DNA of 35,485 nucleotides from NCBI GenBank assembly GCA_012522135.1, contig JAAYLA010000192.1, forward strand, positions 1 through 35,485, written 5' to 3'. Positions 26,823-35,485 of this stretch are shown in pieces. The notes under the pieces were generated by a model that saw only the letters and a program-made list of their open reading frames with translations, made no database searches and was not told where the DNA came from. A program made the translations under genes and the position numbers. This stretch comes from Bacillota bacterium. GTDB taxonomy: Bacteria > Bacillota > Limnochordia > DTU080 > JAAYLA01. Numbering within the stretch: position 1 is the stretch's first letter; every line of letters begins with the position of its first letter.

Positions 26823-28181
26823 TCAACCTTCCTCGCCGAACATCTGGAGCAGCCGCGCCATCAGCCGAACGGTCTCGTCGAAGTCCGCCAGACGGATATT
26901 TTCGTTGGGTGCGTGGGCCCGGCGGTCCCAGTAGCCGACGCCGACGCTCACGACGGGCAGCCTGAGGTATTCCGCCAGCTCGTACATTCTGCCCGAATAC
27001 TGCAGCGTCGGATACAAGACCACTTCGCGGCCTGTCTCCTCTTCCGCCGCCCGCTTGACCGTGTCCACGAACTCGTGGTTAATAGGCGTCTGATGGGGTC
27101 TTTGCGTCGCCAGCACCCGAATTTGCACGTCGGGAAAACCTTTCATGTCGAGGTGGTGGCGAAGCTGGCGCACCAGCACTTCGGGGTCCTGATCGGGCAC
27201 GAGGCGGAATTCCACTTTGGCCTTGGCCTGTTTGGGTAGGATCGTGCGCATGCCTTCTCCGGTGTGGCCGCTTTCGATGCCGCAGAAGGTGCACGTGGGC
27301 TCGAGGAGCAGCGTAGCCAAGGCGCCCGTGCGGATGCGGTCGCGCAGGAAGCGGCGGATACCGTAGCGAGCCCGGAGAATTTCGTCCTCGAAGGGCAAGG
27401 CCTCGAGGGAAGCGCGCACTTCGGACCCGGGCGGACGCACCACATCGTAAAAGCCGGGTATCAACACCTGCCCCCGTCCGTCGCGCAACGTCGCCAGCGC
27501 CCGGACGAGCCGGTTGGACGCCGCCTCGACCAGCGCGCCGTAACCTGAGTGCAGATCGCTCGAGGCAATTTCCACCTCCAGCTCGACGTACAGGAGCCCT
27601 TTCAGCCCGAGCCCCACCTCGAGCCGGCCGGCGGGATCGCGATTGCCGTACTTCCAAATGCATGCGTCTGCCTGGAAAAGATCGCGGTACGTGCGCAAGT
27701 AGTCCGGCAAACTGGGGCTGCCGATCTCTTCTTCGCCTTCGATCAAGAACTTGACCCGGCAAGGCAGACGCCCGCGGGCCTGTCTCCACGCGTCGATTGC
27801 CGCCAAACGGGAGACCAGGTCGCCCTTGTTGTCGGCCGCGCCGCGGGCGTAGAACAAGCCGGCTTCCACCACTCCTTCGAATGGCGGCACGGTCCACTCG
27901 TCGAGCGGCTCGGCGGGCTGGATGTCGTAGTGATTGTAAAAGAGAAGGGTTCGCTCGCCGTCGCCGTCGAACTCAGCAAAGATCACGGGGTTGGCATCCG
28001 CCATCTGCAGGACCTGGACTTTCCCGCCGATCTCCTCGATGAGCTGACGTATCGCCTGGACGCTCGCATCGATGCCGTAACGCCGGGAGGAGACCCCGGG
28101 GATGCGGCAAAGGGTGCGCAGCCAGTCAAGATGCACATCGGTCCGCCGCGCTATGGCCGAACGCACATCGTCGATACCCAA
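26823..28181 (-). CDS. M20-family metallopeptidase (dipeptidase-like)
   Basis: FYNHYDIQP, FYARGAADNKGDLVSR, EGEEEIGSPSLPDYL, LPKQAKAKVEFRLVPDQDP, APNENIRLADFDE. Confidence 0.93.
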   Translation of the reverse strand: MGIDDVRSAIARRTDVHLDWLRTLCRIPGVSSRRYGIDASVQAIRQLIEEIGGKVQVLQMADANPVIFAEFDGDGERTLLFYNHYDIQPAEPLDEWTVPPFEGVVEAGLFYARGAADNKGDLVSRLAAIDAWRQARGRLPCRVKFLIEGEEEIGSPSLPDYLRTYRDLFQADACIWKYGNRDPAGRLEVGLGLKGLLYVELEVEIASSDLHSGYGALVEAASNRLVRALATLRDGRGQVLIPGFYDVVRPPGSEVRASLEALPFEDEILRARYGIRRFLRDRIRTGALATLLLEPTCTFCGIESGHTGEGMRTILPKQAKAKVEFRLVPDQDPEVLVRQLRHHLDMKGFPDVQIRVLATQRPHQTPINHEFVDTVKRAAEEETGREVVLYPTLQYSGRMYELAEYLRLPVVSVGVGYWDRRAHAPNENIRLADFDETVRLMARLLQMFGEEG

Positions 28182-28309
28182 TGTTGCACCTCCTGCACGG
28201 GCACTGATCGGTGAAACGTGACGTTTATGGCACTGTTCTCCCTGGAGCCGGCCATTCCTCTATGCTGCGATGAACGTAAACGCCGGCGAGGGCGGTGTGA
28301 AATGAGGCG

Positions 28310-29206
28310 TCAGTTGAGGGTCGACTCCGTGCGGGGCGGCGCTGCGGCAGGCGGCTGAGGGTGTTGCGCGGCAAAAACACGTTGCGGACGGATGCAAAGC
28401 GTGCGGAAGAAGGCTTCGGGATTGCACGTGCAGCCGACGAGCCAAGGCGGAAGCAACGCACGGGCTTGGCGCAGAGCACGCCGAAGCACGGGGCGGCCAC
28501 CGATGTACCACTCCTTCGCCCCGGGTGATGCGAACGTCTCGATTACCAGCCGGGCCAAGTCGCGCAGCCGGAAGATGTCGGGTCCGGCTGCGTCGAAGGT
28601 CGTGGCGGGCGCGGCGGGGATGCGCACGGCCTTCGCAATTCCTTCGGCCAGGTTCGCCAGGGCTACGGGCTGCACGAGGCCGTCCGGCGGTCCCGGTAGC
28701 GGCAGCCTCCCCCACAGGCGGACGAAGCGGCGAAGCGCGGCGAGCGGTCCTAGTTCCGGATCCCACACGGGTCCCGAGCGAAGGATGACGTGTTCGAAGC
28801 CGCCGTCGCGCAGCGTCTGTTCCGCCCTCCACGCCGCGCGCAAGTGGGCGTGCACCGAACCCGCCTGGGCGCCGAGAAAGCTTTGCATGACGATACGGGG
28901 CCGCGGCGCCGGGTCGGCAGACGACGAGGCGAGAAGGCCGGCGAACGCGGCGTAGGCTTGGCCGATCGCCCCGTCGCTTCGATGGAGGGGCGGGAGAAAG
29001 ACCACGGCGTCGCAGCGGAGCAACGCGGGGAGACGGCGTGCCGTACGGGGTATAGGCGCCGTGAGCAGTTCGAGCCGCCCGGCTTTGTCTTTACCCGGGG
29101 CGGTCCGTGCCTGCGCAGCCGGCTGTACCGCGTAACCTTGGCGTGCGAAAATGTGCACCACCGCGCGCGCCTGCGGCCCGCCCGAACCCAGAAGCAAAAT
29201 CCGCAT
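28310..29206 (-). CDS. NAD(P)-binding (SDR/NmrA-like) protein
   Basis: MRILLLGSGGPQARAVVHIFARQGY Rossmann start, YAAFAGLLASS, VILRSGPVWDPELG; ATG at 29206. Confidence 0.7.
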   Translation of the reverse strand: MRILLLGSGGPQARAVVHIFARQGYAVQPAAQARTAPGKDKAGRLELLTAPIPRTARRLPALLRCDAVVFLPPLHRSDGAIGQAYAAFAGLLASSSADPAPRPRIVMQSFLGAQAGSVHAHLRAAWRAEQTLRDGGFEHVILRSGPVWDPELGPLAALRRFVRLWGRLPLPGPPDGLVQPVALANLAEGIAKAVRIPAAPATTFDAAGPDIFRLRDLARLVIETFASPGAKEWYIGGRPVLRRALRQARALLPPWLVGCTCNPEAFFRTLCIRPQRVFAAQHPQPPAAAPPRTESTLN

Positions 29207-29512
29207 GGTTATCTTACCCGCACGAGGCAGTGGTCGCGCCGTCCGGTTGTCCGTCGTTTCATCGCATCGGTCTCCCTTCCCTTTTTGCCGCAAACTTAGA
29301 GTGTCCCGTCAAGCAGGGAATGATCCAGGCAACAGAGGGGGTCCTTTACGTAGAATAGAAGTGCGGCGGACCGGAGACGCCAGGCGGGGTAAAGACGCGG
29401 AAGGGAAATCCCTTTGTCACGTGGAAGGTGTCGCTCCAGCGATAATGTGTCCCTTGGCAGAGCATTCTAGGGGGGGCGACCAGTCACCTTAACGAGTGGG
29501 AGTGTTCCATCG

Positions 29513-29947
29513 GTGTTCAGGCAAGTGAAGCAGGTGGTAAGCTACGCAGACGATGTATACGTGTGGGTGTACCTCGACTACGTCGACCGTGTCTTGCGCT
29601 ACGAGGCCTTCGTCGTGGGATATGACGATTTCGGCCGCAAGTCTACGCTGGAGTTCGTCTTGGAAGAGGGCGTCTTGGACAACATCCATGAAGTGCCTTT
29701 GATCCGCGAGCTCATGCGCGCCGTGGATGCAGACAGTGCCTGGGTTTCGTCTTTTCGCTTCACCTCCGAAGGCCGGCTTATCACGTCACCGCCTTTGCTT
29801 CAGTTTTACGCCTGCCTGAATAACGACCAGCGGGACGCTCTGCACGCTTACTTTGCCGAGCGGGAGCGCGAGATAAAAAAGGAGCGGCGGCCGCGCTGGA
29901 CTCGGATGTTGCGGGCTTTAGGCTACGATGTGATCCCCTCCTTGTAA
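29513..29947 (+). CDS. Hypothetical protein, 144 aa
   Basis: Intact ORF with GTG start, acidic/aromatic soluble protein; about 200-nt leader upstream. Confidence 0.7.
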   Translation: MFRQVKQVVSYADDVYVWVYLDYVDRVLRYEAFVVGYDDFGRKSTLEFVLEEGVLDNIHEVPLIRELMRAVDADSAWVSSFRFTSEGRLITSPPLLQFYACLNNDQRDALHAYFAEREREIKKERRPRWTRMLRALGYDVIPSL

Positions 29948-30156
29948 CGCCGGCGTGATCAGACTCGCGCGCCGCGTCCCCGGAGAAAAATTGAACCTCC
30001 GGCCCGTCCTTGTCGTATTACGGGTAGACCCGAGAATCCGGCCAGCAGATTTTAGCAGACCGATTTGCCCGGCCGATACAGGAGATCGGTCCGCCCATTG
30101 CGAATTGAGACCGGTGGGCACCGCTTTCTTGATGTCAGTTTAGGAGGGCGATCCGC

Positions 30157-32004
30157 TTGAGCCAAACCATCACTTCCCCACGCAGGCGGCAATTCAGACT
30201 AAAGCCCGGCACGATTTTGAACCTTGTGGTCTTTGGCGTGGTGGCCATCGCGTTGCTCATTTACTTCAGGCCGCCCAGACCGATCGTGCCGTCGATCGAC
30301 ATGTCCGTCGGGATGACGAACGAGCCGGTCCCGGTCCCGACCGTCCTGGACACCCGGGTGAACGACATGACCCGTGTCCACTTCGCACGTCAAGACGAAG
30401 TCTTCACCTTGGAGCTCGACGGCGAATATTGGACGATTTCAAGCCCCTTTACGGACCGCGCCGATGATACCCTCGTCGCGTCGTTGGTCGAGAACTTGGC
30501 CGGCATCGCGTTCGACGAGGAAATCACCGATCCCGAGCCCGATGAGGCTTACGGTTTCCACGAACCTTTGATTCGCGCCGAGTTTACGCTAACCGACGGT
30601 ACGCAGCAGACGCTGATTATCGGCCAGCCTGAAGGTTCGATCGAGTATTTCGTCAAGACCTCCGCGTCCGATTCGGTCTACCTCGTGCGCAACTTGCCCG
30701 AGCGCCTTTTCACCATCATCGGCGGCGAGATGATCTACGGCCCACTGCTTGACTTCAATCCGGCCGACGTGCAAAAGATCGTCGCAGTAGCTGCCGACGG
30801 CAGCGTTAAGGAAATCGACCGCGAAGGCAACTCCTGGTTTACCGATACGGAGTACGGGCGGGCGCTCGTCTTCGACGTAGACGTCTTCCTGCGCGACCTG
30901 CACGCCATTAGCGGCTCGAGCATCGCGGCCACGGCCGAATCGAACCGCTGGGTCGACCTGGGCATCGAACCGACGCCCGAGACGATGTACATCGAGCTGA
31001 CATTGACCGACGGCAGCACGCACATGCTTGAAGTCGGCCGTTCTGACGCCGCGGGGCGCCGCTACTACGTACGGTCCAGTGACCGGCCCCATGCCTACGT
31101 AGTCGTCGAATTCTCCGCCGTCAACCTCTCGCGGAAGCTGGCGGCAGCCAGCACGGACATCTTGCGCGTGAACACGGCCCGGGTGACGAACGTCGAGGTA
31201 CGCACCGTGACGGCGGACGGAACCCCCGTCGTCCGCAGCTTCGCCCGGGATAACAACAACCATCAGCAGTGGACGTCCGAACGCCGTGTTGCGTTCTACG
31301 TTCCGGCGTTGATTGAAAGCCTGAACGGCGTCGTGACCTTCCAGCGCGCGCCGGAGGCCTCGGACGAAGCGTACGGTTTCGTCGGCAGTCCCCACGCCCT
31401 CAGTGCGACGCTGGAGATGGAAAACAAGGCGAAGTACGTGCTCGAAATCGGGAACGTCACGAGCGACGGCCGGTACGTCTACGTGCGGTCGAGCACCCGG
31501 GAAGGCGTATACTTGGCGTCGATCGACACCGTACAGGAGATCCGCGACAGCCTGAGCATCATCCGCACCGACTTGCTGCCCTTCGACGCAACGAAGGTGG
31601 CCTCGGTTGAAATTACCACGGTCGACGGCGACGGCAACGCTACGGTACGCACCGTGACACGCAGCGACGATGCCTGGTTGCTCGACGGCACTGCGGTGGA
31701 CGGTGCAAAGGTCGACGCGATGGTGAACCAGCTGCGCGGCTTGCAGGCAGAAAAGCTGGCACCCGTTCTCGACGCCGAAGAGGACTATGAGTTCTACCCG
31801 GCACCGAACAGCCTGCGGGTGGCGGTGCGCACGACCGACGGCGACGAGCTGATCCTCGACGTCGGTGGATCGGTGACCGAGGGTACGGGTTGGTTCTCGA
31901 CAGTCAGCCACTACGTGCGCGTGAACGATCTCGAAGACGTCGTCTTCATCGGCGACCGCAACAACACAAGTCTGCGGAACGCGATCAACGGCGTGATCAA
32001 TTAA
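30157..32004 (+). CDS. DUF4340 domain-containing membrane-anchored protein
   Basis: TM at N-terminus (ILNLVVFGVVAIALLIYF), repeated units DEAYGFHEPLIRAEFTLTDG.../DEAYGFVGSPHALSATLEMEN...; RBS AGGAGGG, TTG start. Confidence 0.85.
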   Translation: MSQTITSPRRRQFRLKPGTILNLVVFGVVAIALLIYFRPPRPIVPSIDMSVGMTNEPVPVPTVLDTRVNDMTRVHFARQDEVFTLELDGEYWTISSPFTDRADDTLVASLVENLAGIAFDEEITDPEPDEAYGFHEPLIRAEFTLTDGTQQTLIIGQPEGSIEYFVKTSASDSVYLVRNLPERLFTIIGGEMIYGPLLDFNPADVQKIVAVAADGSVKEIDREGNSWFTDTEYGRALVFDVDVFLRDLHAISGSSIAATAESNRWVDLGIEPTPETMYIELTLTDGSTHMLEVGRSDAAGRRYYVRSSDRPHAYVVVEFSAVNLSRKLAAASTDILRVNTARVTNVEVRTVTADGTPVVRSFARDNNNHQQWTSERRVAFYVPALIESLNGVVTFQRAPEASDEAYGFVGSPHALSATLEMENKAKYVLEIGNVTSDGRYVYVRSSTREGVYLASIDTVQEIRDSLSIIRTDLLPFDATKVASVEITTVDGDGNATVRTVTRSDDAWLLDGTAVDGAKVDAMVNQLRGLQAEKLAPVLDAEEDYEFYPAPNSLRVAVRTTDGDELILDVGGSVTEGTGWFSTVSHYVRVNDLEDVVFIGDRNNTSLRNAINGVIN

Positions 32005-32025
32005 GGCGCACGGACAGAGTAAGGC

Positions 32026-32054
32026 AAAGGGGCGGCCAATGGCCGCCCCTTTTT
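32026..32054 (+). terminator. Intrinsic terminator after the DUF4340 gene
   Basis: AAAGGGGCGGCC (32026-32037) / GGCCGCCCCTTT (32041-32052) with 3-nt loop and T-run. Confidence 0.85.
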
Positions 32055-32106
32055 GCGCAGGATACCGTCCGGCCCACTCCGTGCTGGCTCCTGGCCGGCA
32101 TACCGC

Positions 32107-33171
32107 CTATGTCCTTCCGTATAGGCGCCGCCACAGGCTGCAGTAGGTGAAGACGGTCCATGCCCTGGGCGAAGCGGCGGAAAGAAGCCGTATAGCAAAC
32201 GTACGGAGCCTTTGCTCACGCACTTTGGCGTCGGTCAAGTACAGCCCCAAGAGGCCTTCCAACACGGCTTGATGAAAGGGGGCGTCGGGTAGCCATCGCA
32301 CTTGCCGGCCCGCTTCACGCACTAGCCGCTGCATGCCCCCGAGGGCCGCTTGCCGCGACGCATAGTAGCTGACAAAATTCAGATCCCCCTCGATCCTGTC
32401 CTCTTCCTGATCGATCAGGTAGTCAAGGAGAATGTGCACCCCGCAAATCCAGGGGAAATATACGCTGGCGATGGCCGCCACGCGCTCCGCGTTCGTTCCT
32501 CTAGCCGCTTCCAGAAAGAGGGCGAAAATGCCCAGCGTCGAGCCGCAGGCGGCAGCGAATTCCCACCATGCGAGTTCGTTGCACCGGTCCGGATGACCCC
32601 GTTCCCAGCCGATGAGGCGCTTTTCCCGCTCGGCTGCCGTGAGGTGCTTATACACTTGCAAATCACAATACCGCTGCGCCTGCCGGAGGACCTCGGCGGC
32701 GACGAGGCCGTAGTCCGGTAGCCCGCGCACGGCGCTGCGGCACTCGGCCACAAGCGCGGCCAAATATCCGCCGTCGTCCTTGTGGGGGTGGTAAGTGTAG
32801 TAGTCGTGGGCGGCCGGTTCCGTATCGAGGGCGTCGAGAAACGCCTGATGGAGTGCGCGGAAGTCGTGCTCGCACACAGAGCCCGTGCGATCAACGAGGT
32901 TGTCCAGATAGTCGCTGATCGTCTGTAGTGCGACGATGAGGGGAACGAGCCCGCCGGCAAGCTGCGGTTCGGCTGCCGCGAAGACGCTGCCGCCTTCGGC
33001 GTGAAACCGCTTCGCCCGCAGGGAGGCCAAGGCTTGCCGGCGCAAGACGGGATCGGGTATGCCGGATGCCCGCTCGTGCCAGCGCTCCATCTCCGCTGCC
33101 ACCATAGGCAAAATTTCCCGTGCGAACCGCACGGTATAGCCGAGGGGCTTCAGCGCGCGCCCTACCACCAC
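32107..33171 (-). CDS. ytpB: DUF2600 / YtpB-like terpene synthase (tetraprenyl-beta-curcumene synthase family)
   Basis: ISDYLDNLVDRTGS and HILLDYLIDQEED acidic motifs, YHPHKDDGGYLAALVAECR, WEFAAACGSTLGIFAL; GTG at 33171 with RBS aaaggaggcctac; extended -10 TGTTATACT upstream at 33197-33205. Confidence 0.85.
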   Translation of the reverse strand: MVVGRALKPLGYTVRFAREILPMVAAEMERWHERASGIPDPVLRRQALASLRAKRFHAEGGSVFAAAEPQLAGGLVPLIVALQTISDYLDNLVDRTGSVCEHDFRALHQAFLDALDTEPAAHDYYTYHPHKDDGGYLAALVAECRSAVRGLPDYGLVAAEVLRQAQRYCDLQVYKHLTAAEREKRLIGWERGHPDRCNELAWWEFAAACGSTLGIFALFLEAARGTNAERVAAIASVYFPWICGVHILLDYLIDQEEDRIEGDLNFVSYYASRQAALGGMQRLVREAGRQVRWLPDAPFHQAVLEGLLGLYLTDAKVREQRLRTFAIRLLSAASPRAWTVFTYCSLWRRLYGRT

Positions 33172-33196
33172 GTAGGCCTCCTTTGCCAGTAGGCCT

Positions 33197-33205
33197 AGTA
33201 TAACA
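33197..33205 (-). promoter_or_regulatory. Extended -10 element TGTTATACT for the ytpB-like gene
   Basis: Minus-strand TG-T-TATACT about 26 nt upstream of GTG 33171. Confidence 0.45.
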
Positions 33206-33253
33206 CAGGGCACGGCACGTTTTTCCCATCGTGTGCACGCCGCCCTGGACACA

Positions 33254-33284
33254 CCGAGGAGCCCTCGCCGTGAGGGCTCCTCGG
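33254..33284. terminator. Perfect 13-bp hairpin between korB and the ytpB-like gene
   Basis: CCGAGGAGCCCTC (33254-33266) / GAGGGCTCCTCGG (33272-33284), 5-nt loop; no T-tract on either strand. Confidence 0.5.
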
Positions 33285-33304
33285 GGCAGGAAGGGAGGAT
33301 GGCG

Positions 33305-33326
33305 GGGCGGCCGCTTGCGGCCGCCC
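33305..33326. terminator. Second hairpin directly after korB
   Basis: GGGCGGCCGC (33305-33314) tt GCGGCCGCCC (33317-33326). Confidence 0.4.
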
Positions 33327-33348
33327 TTTGCATACCGGCGAAAACTCC

Positions 33349-34212
33349 TTAGCGGAATTCAGCGAGCAGCTCGTTGAAGGCTTCCTCGGGCACAGACCAG
33401 TCCTGCTCGACGATCGGTGTATCGCGGAAGCCCGGATAAAGCTCCTCGTAGGACGGCGCCTCTTCGCGATAGATAAGCCCCGTGACGAGCTCTTCCCTCT
33501 GTACAACCCTCTCCAAGGCGAGCAACCGGTTCGTCGGGTCGTAACTGTCGTCCTGGTCGAGGTCGTATAGGACTTCCCGGTACCAATCGTACGTGTTGAC
33601 CCGGTTAAAGGTCACGCACGGGCTGAGGGCGTTGATGAAGGCGAAGCCTTTGTGCCGGATCCCTTGCTGGATGAGGCTGGTCAGCTGCTTGACGTTGCTG
33701 GAAAATCCCTGGGCCACGAACGTGGCTCCCGCCGCCAGCGCATAAGTCAACGGTGTGACCGGCCGCTCGATATTTCCCCGGGGCTGCGCTTTCGTGGCGA
33801 ATCCCATCTGCGAAGTCGGTGAAATCTGGCCCTTCGTCAGTCCGTAGATGTGATTGTCCATGACGATATACGTGATGTCGGGGTTGCGGCGAACAGCGTG
33901 CATGAAGTGGCCCATGCCGATGGCGAAGCCGTCTCCGTCACCCCCCGCTGCAAGGACCGTTAAATCGCGATTGGCCAGTTTCAGCCCCATTGCCGTGGGC
34001 AACGTGCGCCCGTGGGTGACGTGGAAGTTGTAGCAGTTTATATAGTTGCCGATCTTACCCGAGCAGCCGATGCCGGCAACGAGCGCCACGTTGTGCGGCT
34101 CGAGGCCTTCGTTGACCAAGGCCCTTTGCAACGCCGCCAAAACCGCGAAGTCGCCACAGCCCGGGCACCACCACGACTTGGCATCGGTCTTGAAATCAGC
34201 AAGCGTAGGCAT
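33349..34212 (-). CDS. korB: 2-oxoacid:ferredoxin oxidoreductase subunit beta
   Basis: WWCPGCGDFAVLAALQRAL, GIGCSGKIGNYINCYNFHVTHGRTLPTAMGLKLAN, GGDGDGFAIGMGHFMHAVRRN, NHIYGLTKGQ. Confidence 0.93.
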   Translation of the reverse strand: MPTLADFKTDAKSWWCPGCGDFAVLAALQRALVNEGLEPHNVALVAGIGCSGKIGNYINCYNFHVTHGRTLPTAMGLKLANRDLTVLAAGGDGDGFAIGMGHFMHAVRRNPDITYIVMDNHIYGLTKGQISPTSQMGFATKAQPRGNIERPVTPLTYALAAGATFVAQGFSSNVKQLTSLIQQGIRHKGFAFINALSPCVTFNRVNTYDWYREVLYDLDQDDSYDPTNRLLALERVVQREELVTGLIYREEAPSYEELYPGFRDTPIVEQDWSVPEEAFNELLAEFR

Positions 34213-35485
34213 GCTTCAATTCCTCCTCGGCCCTGGCCACAATCTCGCTGGGCAGGAACGGCTTGCCGTTGTACTTTACGAGGCTTGCAACGTGGGTCAT
34301 ACCGCGGCTGGAAGCGCGAGCCGCCAGCACGTCGCCTACGTGCAACTTAATCAATTGCTTCAGCTGTCCGCTGAAGTTGTTCTCCACGACCAGCACGTGC
34401 TTGGCACCCTCAATCAGGTCGGCCAGCTCCTCGGCCGGGAACGGAGCGAGCATCCGTACCTGAGCATGGGTGGCTTGAACACCCGAGGCTAGAAGTTCCT
34501 TCCTGGCTTCATCCAGCGGACCCCGTGTTGCACCGAAGCCCACGAGCAAGATGTCGCTTGTCCGCTCGCCGTAAACCGCTACGCCGGGTTCTCGCAAATT
34601 CTCGAGCTTCCGGAAGCGCTTGCGCATCATCTCGACTCTGTTCCTCGGGTCCTCCGAGACCTTGCCGTATTCGTCGTGCTCGACGCCCGTAGCCAAGTAC
34701 TGTCCTCTCGGCTGGCCGGGCAACGAGCGCGGCGAGATGCCGGATTCCGTGATGCGGTACCGCTTGAAACCTTCGCCCTTCGCCAAGGCCAGAAGGGTTT
34801 CGGTGGCTACGATCTCTCCCCGGTCGATCGTCACCTTCGACAGATCGAAGGGGTCGACCGTCTGCTTGTTCAGAGCGAGCGACAGGTCCAGGGCCAAGTA
34901 AACCGGCATCTGGTACTTGTCGGCCAAGTTGAACGCACGCACGGTATCGTAGAAACACTCCTCGGCGTTCGACGGCGCCAGCACGATGCGCGGCGTATCG
35001 CCGTGCGTTCCGTACAGCATGGCGAACACGTCGCTTTGCTCGTGCTTCGTCGGCATGCCCGTGCTCGGGCCGCCTCGCTGCGTGTCCACGATCACCAAAG
35101 GCAGTTCGGCGGTGTGCGCGAGGCCCAAGTTCTCCTGCTTCAACGAAAGGCCGGGCCCGGCCGTGGCCGTCATGGCCCGTGCGCCGGCAAAGGAAGCGCC
35201 TATGCACATGGCGATCGCCGCGATCTCGTCTTCCGCCTGCACCACGACGCCGCCGAACTTGGGCAAGTGTTTCTGCAGCCACTCCATGATCTCCGAGGCC
35301 GGCGTGATGGGATAGGCGGCCATGAACCGGCAACCTGCGGCCACGGCACCGAGGGCGACGGCCTCGTTTCCCATCATCAAGAGGCGCTCCTTACCGTCGC
35401 CGGGAGCCAACACGAAGTCGCGGGTCAGCACGTGCTCGGCCGCATAGTTGTACCCGCGCAGCAGTGCCGCCTTGTTCTGCTCAAC
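34196..35485 (-). CDS. korA: 2-oxoacid:acceptor oxidoreductase subunit alpha, 5' end beyond the window
   Basis: AAYPITPASEIMEWL, TATAGPGLSLKQENLGLAH, PSTGMPTKHEQSDV; the frame stays open past the ORF-track start (VEQNKAALLRGYNYAAEH-VLTRDF) to the window end; overlaps korB by 17 nt. Confidence 0.93.
   Translation of the reverse strand, partial: VEQNKAALLRGYNYAAEHVLTRDFVLAPGDGKERLLMMGNEAVALGAVAAGCRFMAAYPITPASEIMEWLQKHLPKFGGVVVQAEDEIAAIAMCIGASFAGARAMTATAGPGLSLKQENLGLAHTAELPLVIVDTQRGGPSTGMPTKHEQSDVFAMLYGTHGDTPRIVLAPSNAEECFYDTVRAFNLADKYQMPVYLALDLSLALNKQTVDPFDLSKVTIDRGEIVATETLLALAKGEGFKRYRITESGISPRSLPGQPRGQYLATGVEHDEYGKVSEDPRNRVEMMRKRFRKLENLREPGVAVYGERTSDILLVGFGATRGPLDEARKELLASGVQATHAQVRMLAPFPAEELADLIEGAKHVLVVENNFSGQLKQLIKLHVGDVLAARASSRGMTHVASLVKYNGKPFLPSEIVARAEEELKHAYAC

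Noticed and set aside
30058-30091. 7-bp inverted repeat GACCGAT/ATCGGTC upstream of DUF4340
   Set aside because: Short arms with a 20-nt loop; chance level in a GC-rich spacer.
30589-31911. 440-aa minus-strand ORF antisense to DUF4340
   Set aside because: Low-complexity antisense translation with no recognisable domain; the plus-strand gene is well supported.

Overview
This is a GC-rich, gene-dense, apparently chromosomal window of about 30 protein-coding genes on both strands. It is probably from a thermophilic or deep-branching Bacillota-like organism; that is inferred from gene content only. I saw no tRNA, rRNA, CRISPR array, transposase or phage module. Recognisable content: a secreted alkaline phosphatase coupled to an unknown secreted protein; an ABC exporter / DUF1854 / ABC exporter operon; Sir2; a spermidine-synthase-like protein; a CBM9-like secreted protein; NagA; an EEP-family hydrolase; a Cof-type HAD; an atypical PII; DUF554; a TPR protein; a GH18; an M32 carboxypeptidase; an orphan solute-binding protein; NagZ; CoaBC; a small HTH protein; DUF47 plus a PiT phosphate transporter; a membrane beta-propeller protein plus an M20 peptidase; an NAD(P)-binding protein; DUF4340; a YtpB-like terpene synthase (DUF2600); and 2-oxoacid:ferredoxin oxidoreductase beta plus partial alpha. 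The strongest unexplained signal is the intergenic region between coaBC and the HTH gene (about 23,136-23,383). It holds a run of seven imperfect 11-bp units (23292-23368) that all contain TGT at the same position, including a perfect DnaA-box 9-mer, directly before the HTH gene. Second is the ABC/DUF1854/ABC operon, in which both exporters carry an extra N-terminal domain and a zinc ribbon. No database search was possible; family calls come from motif and sequence recognition.
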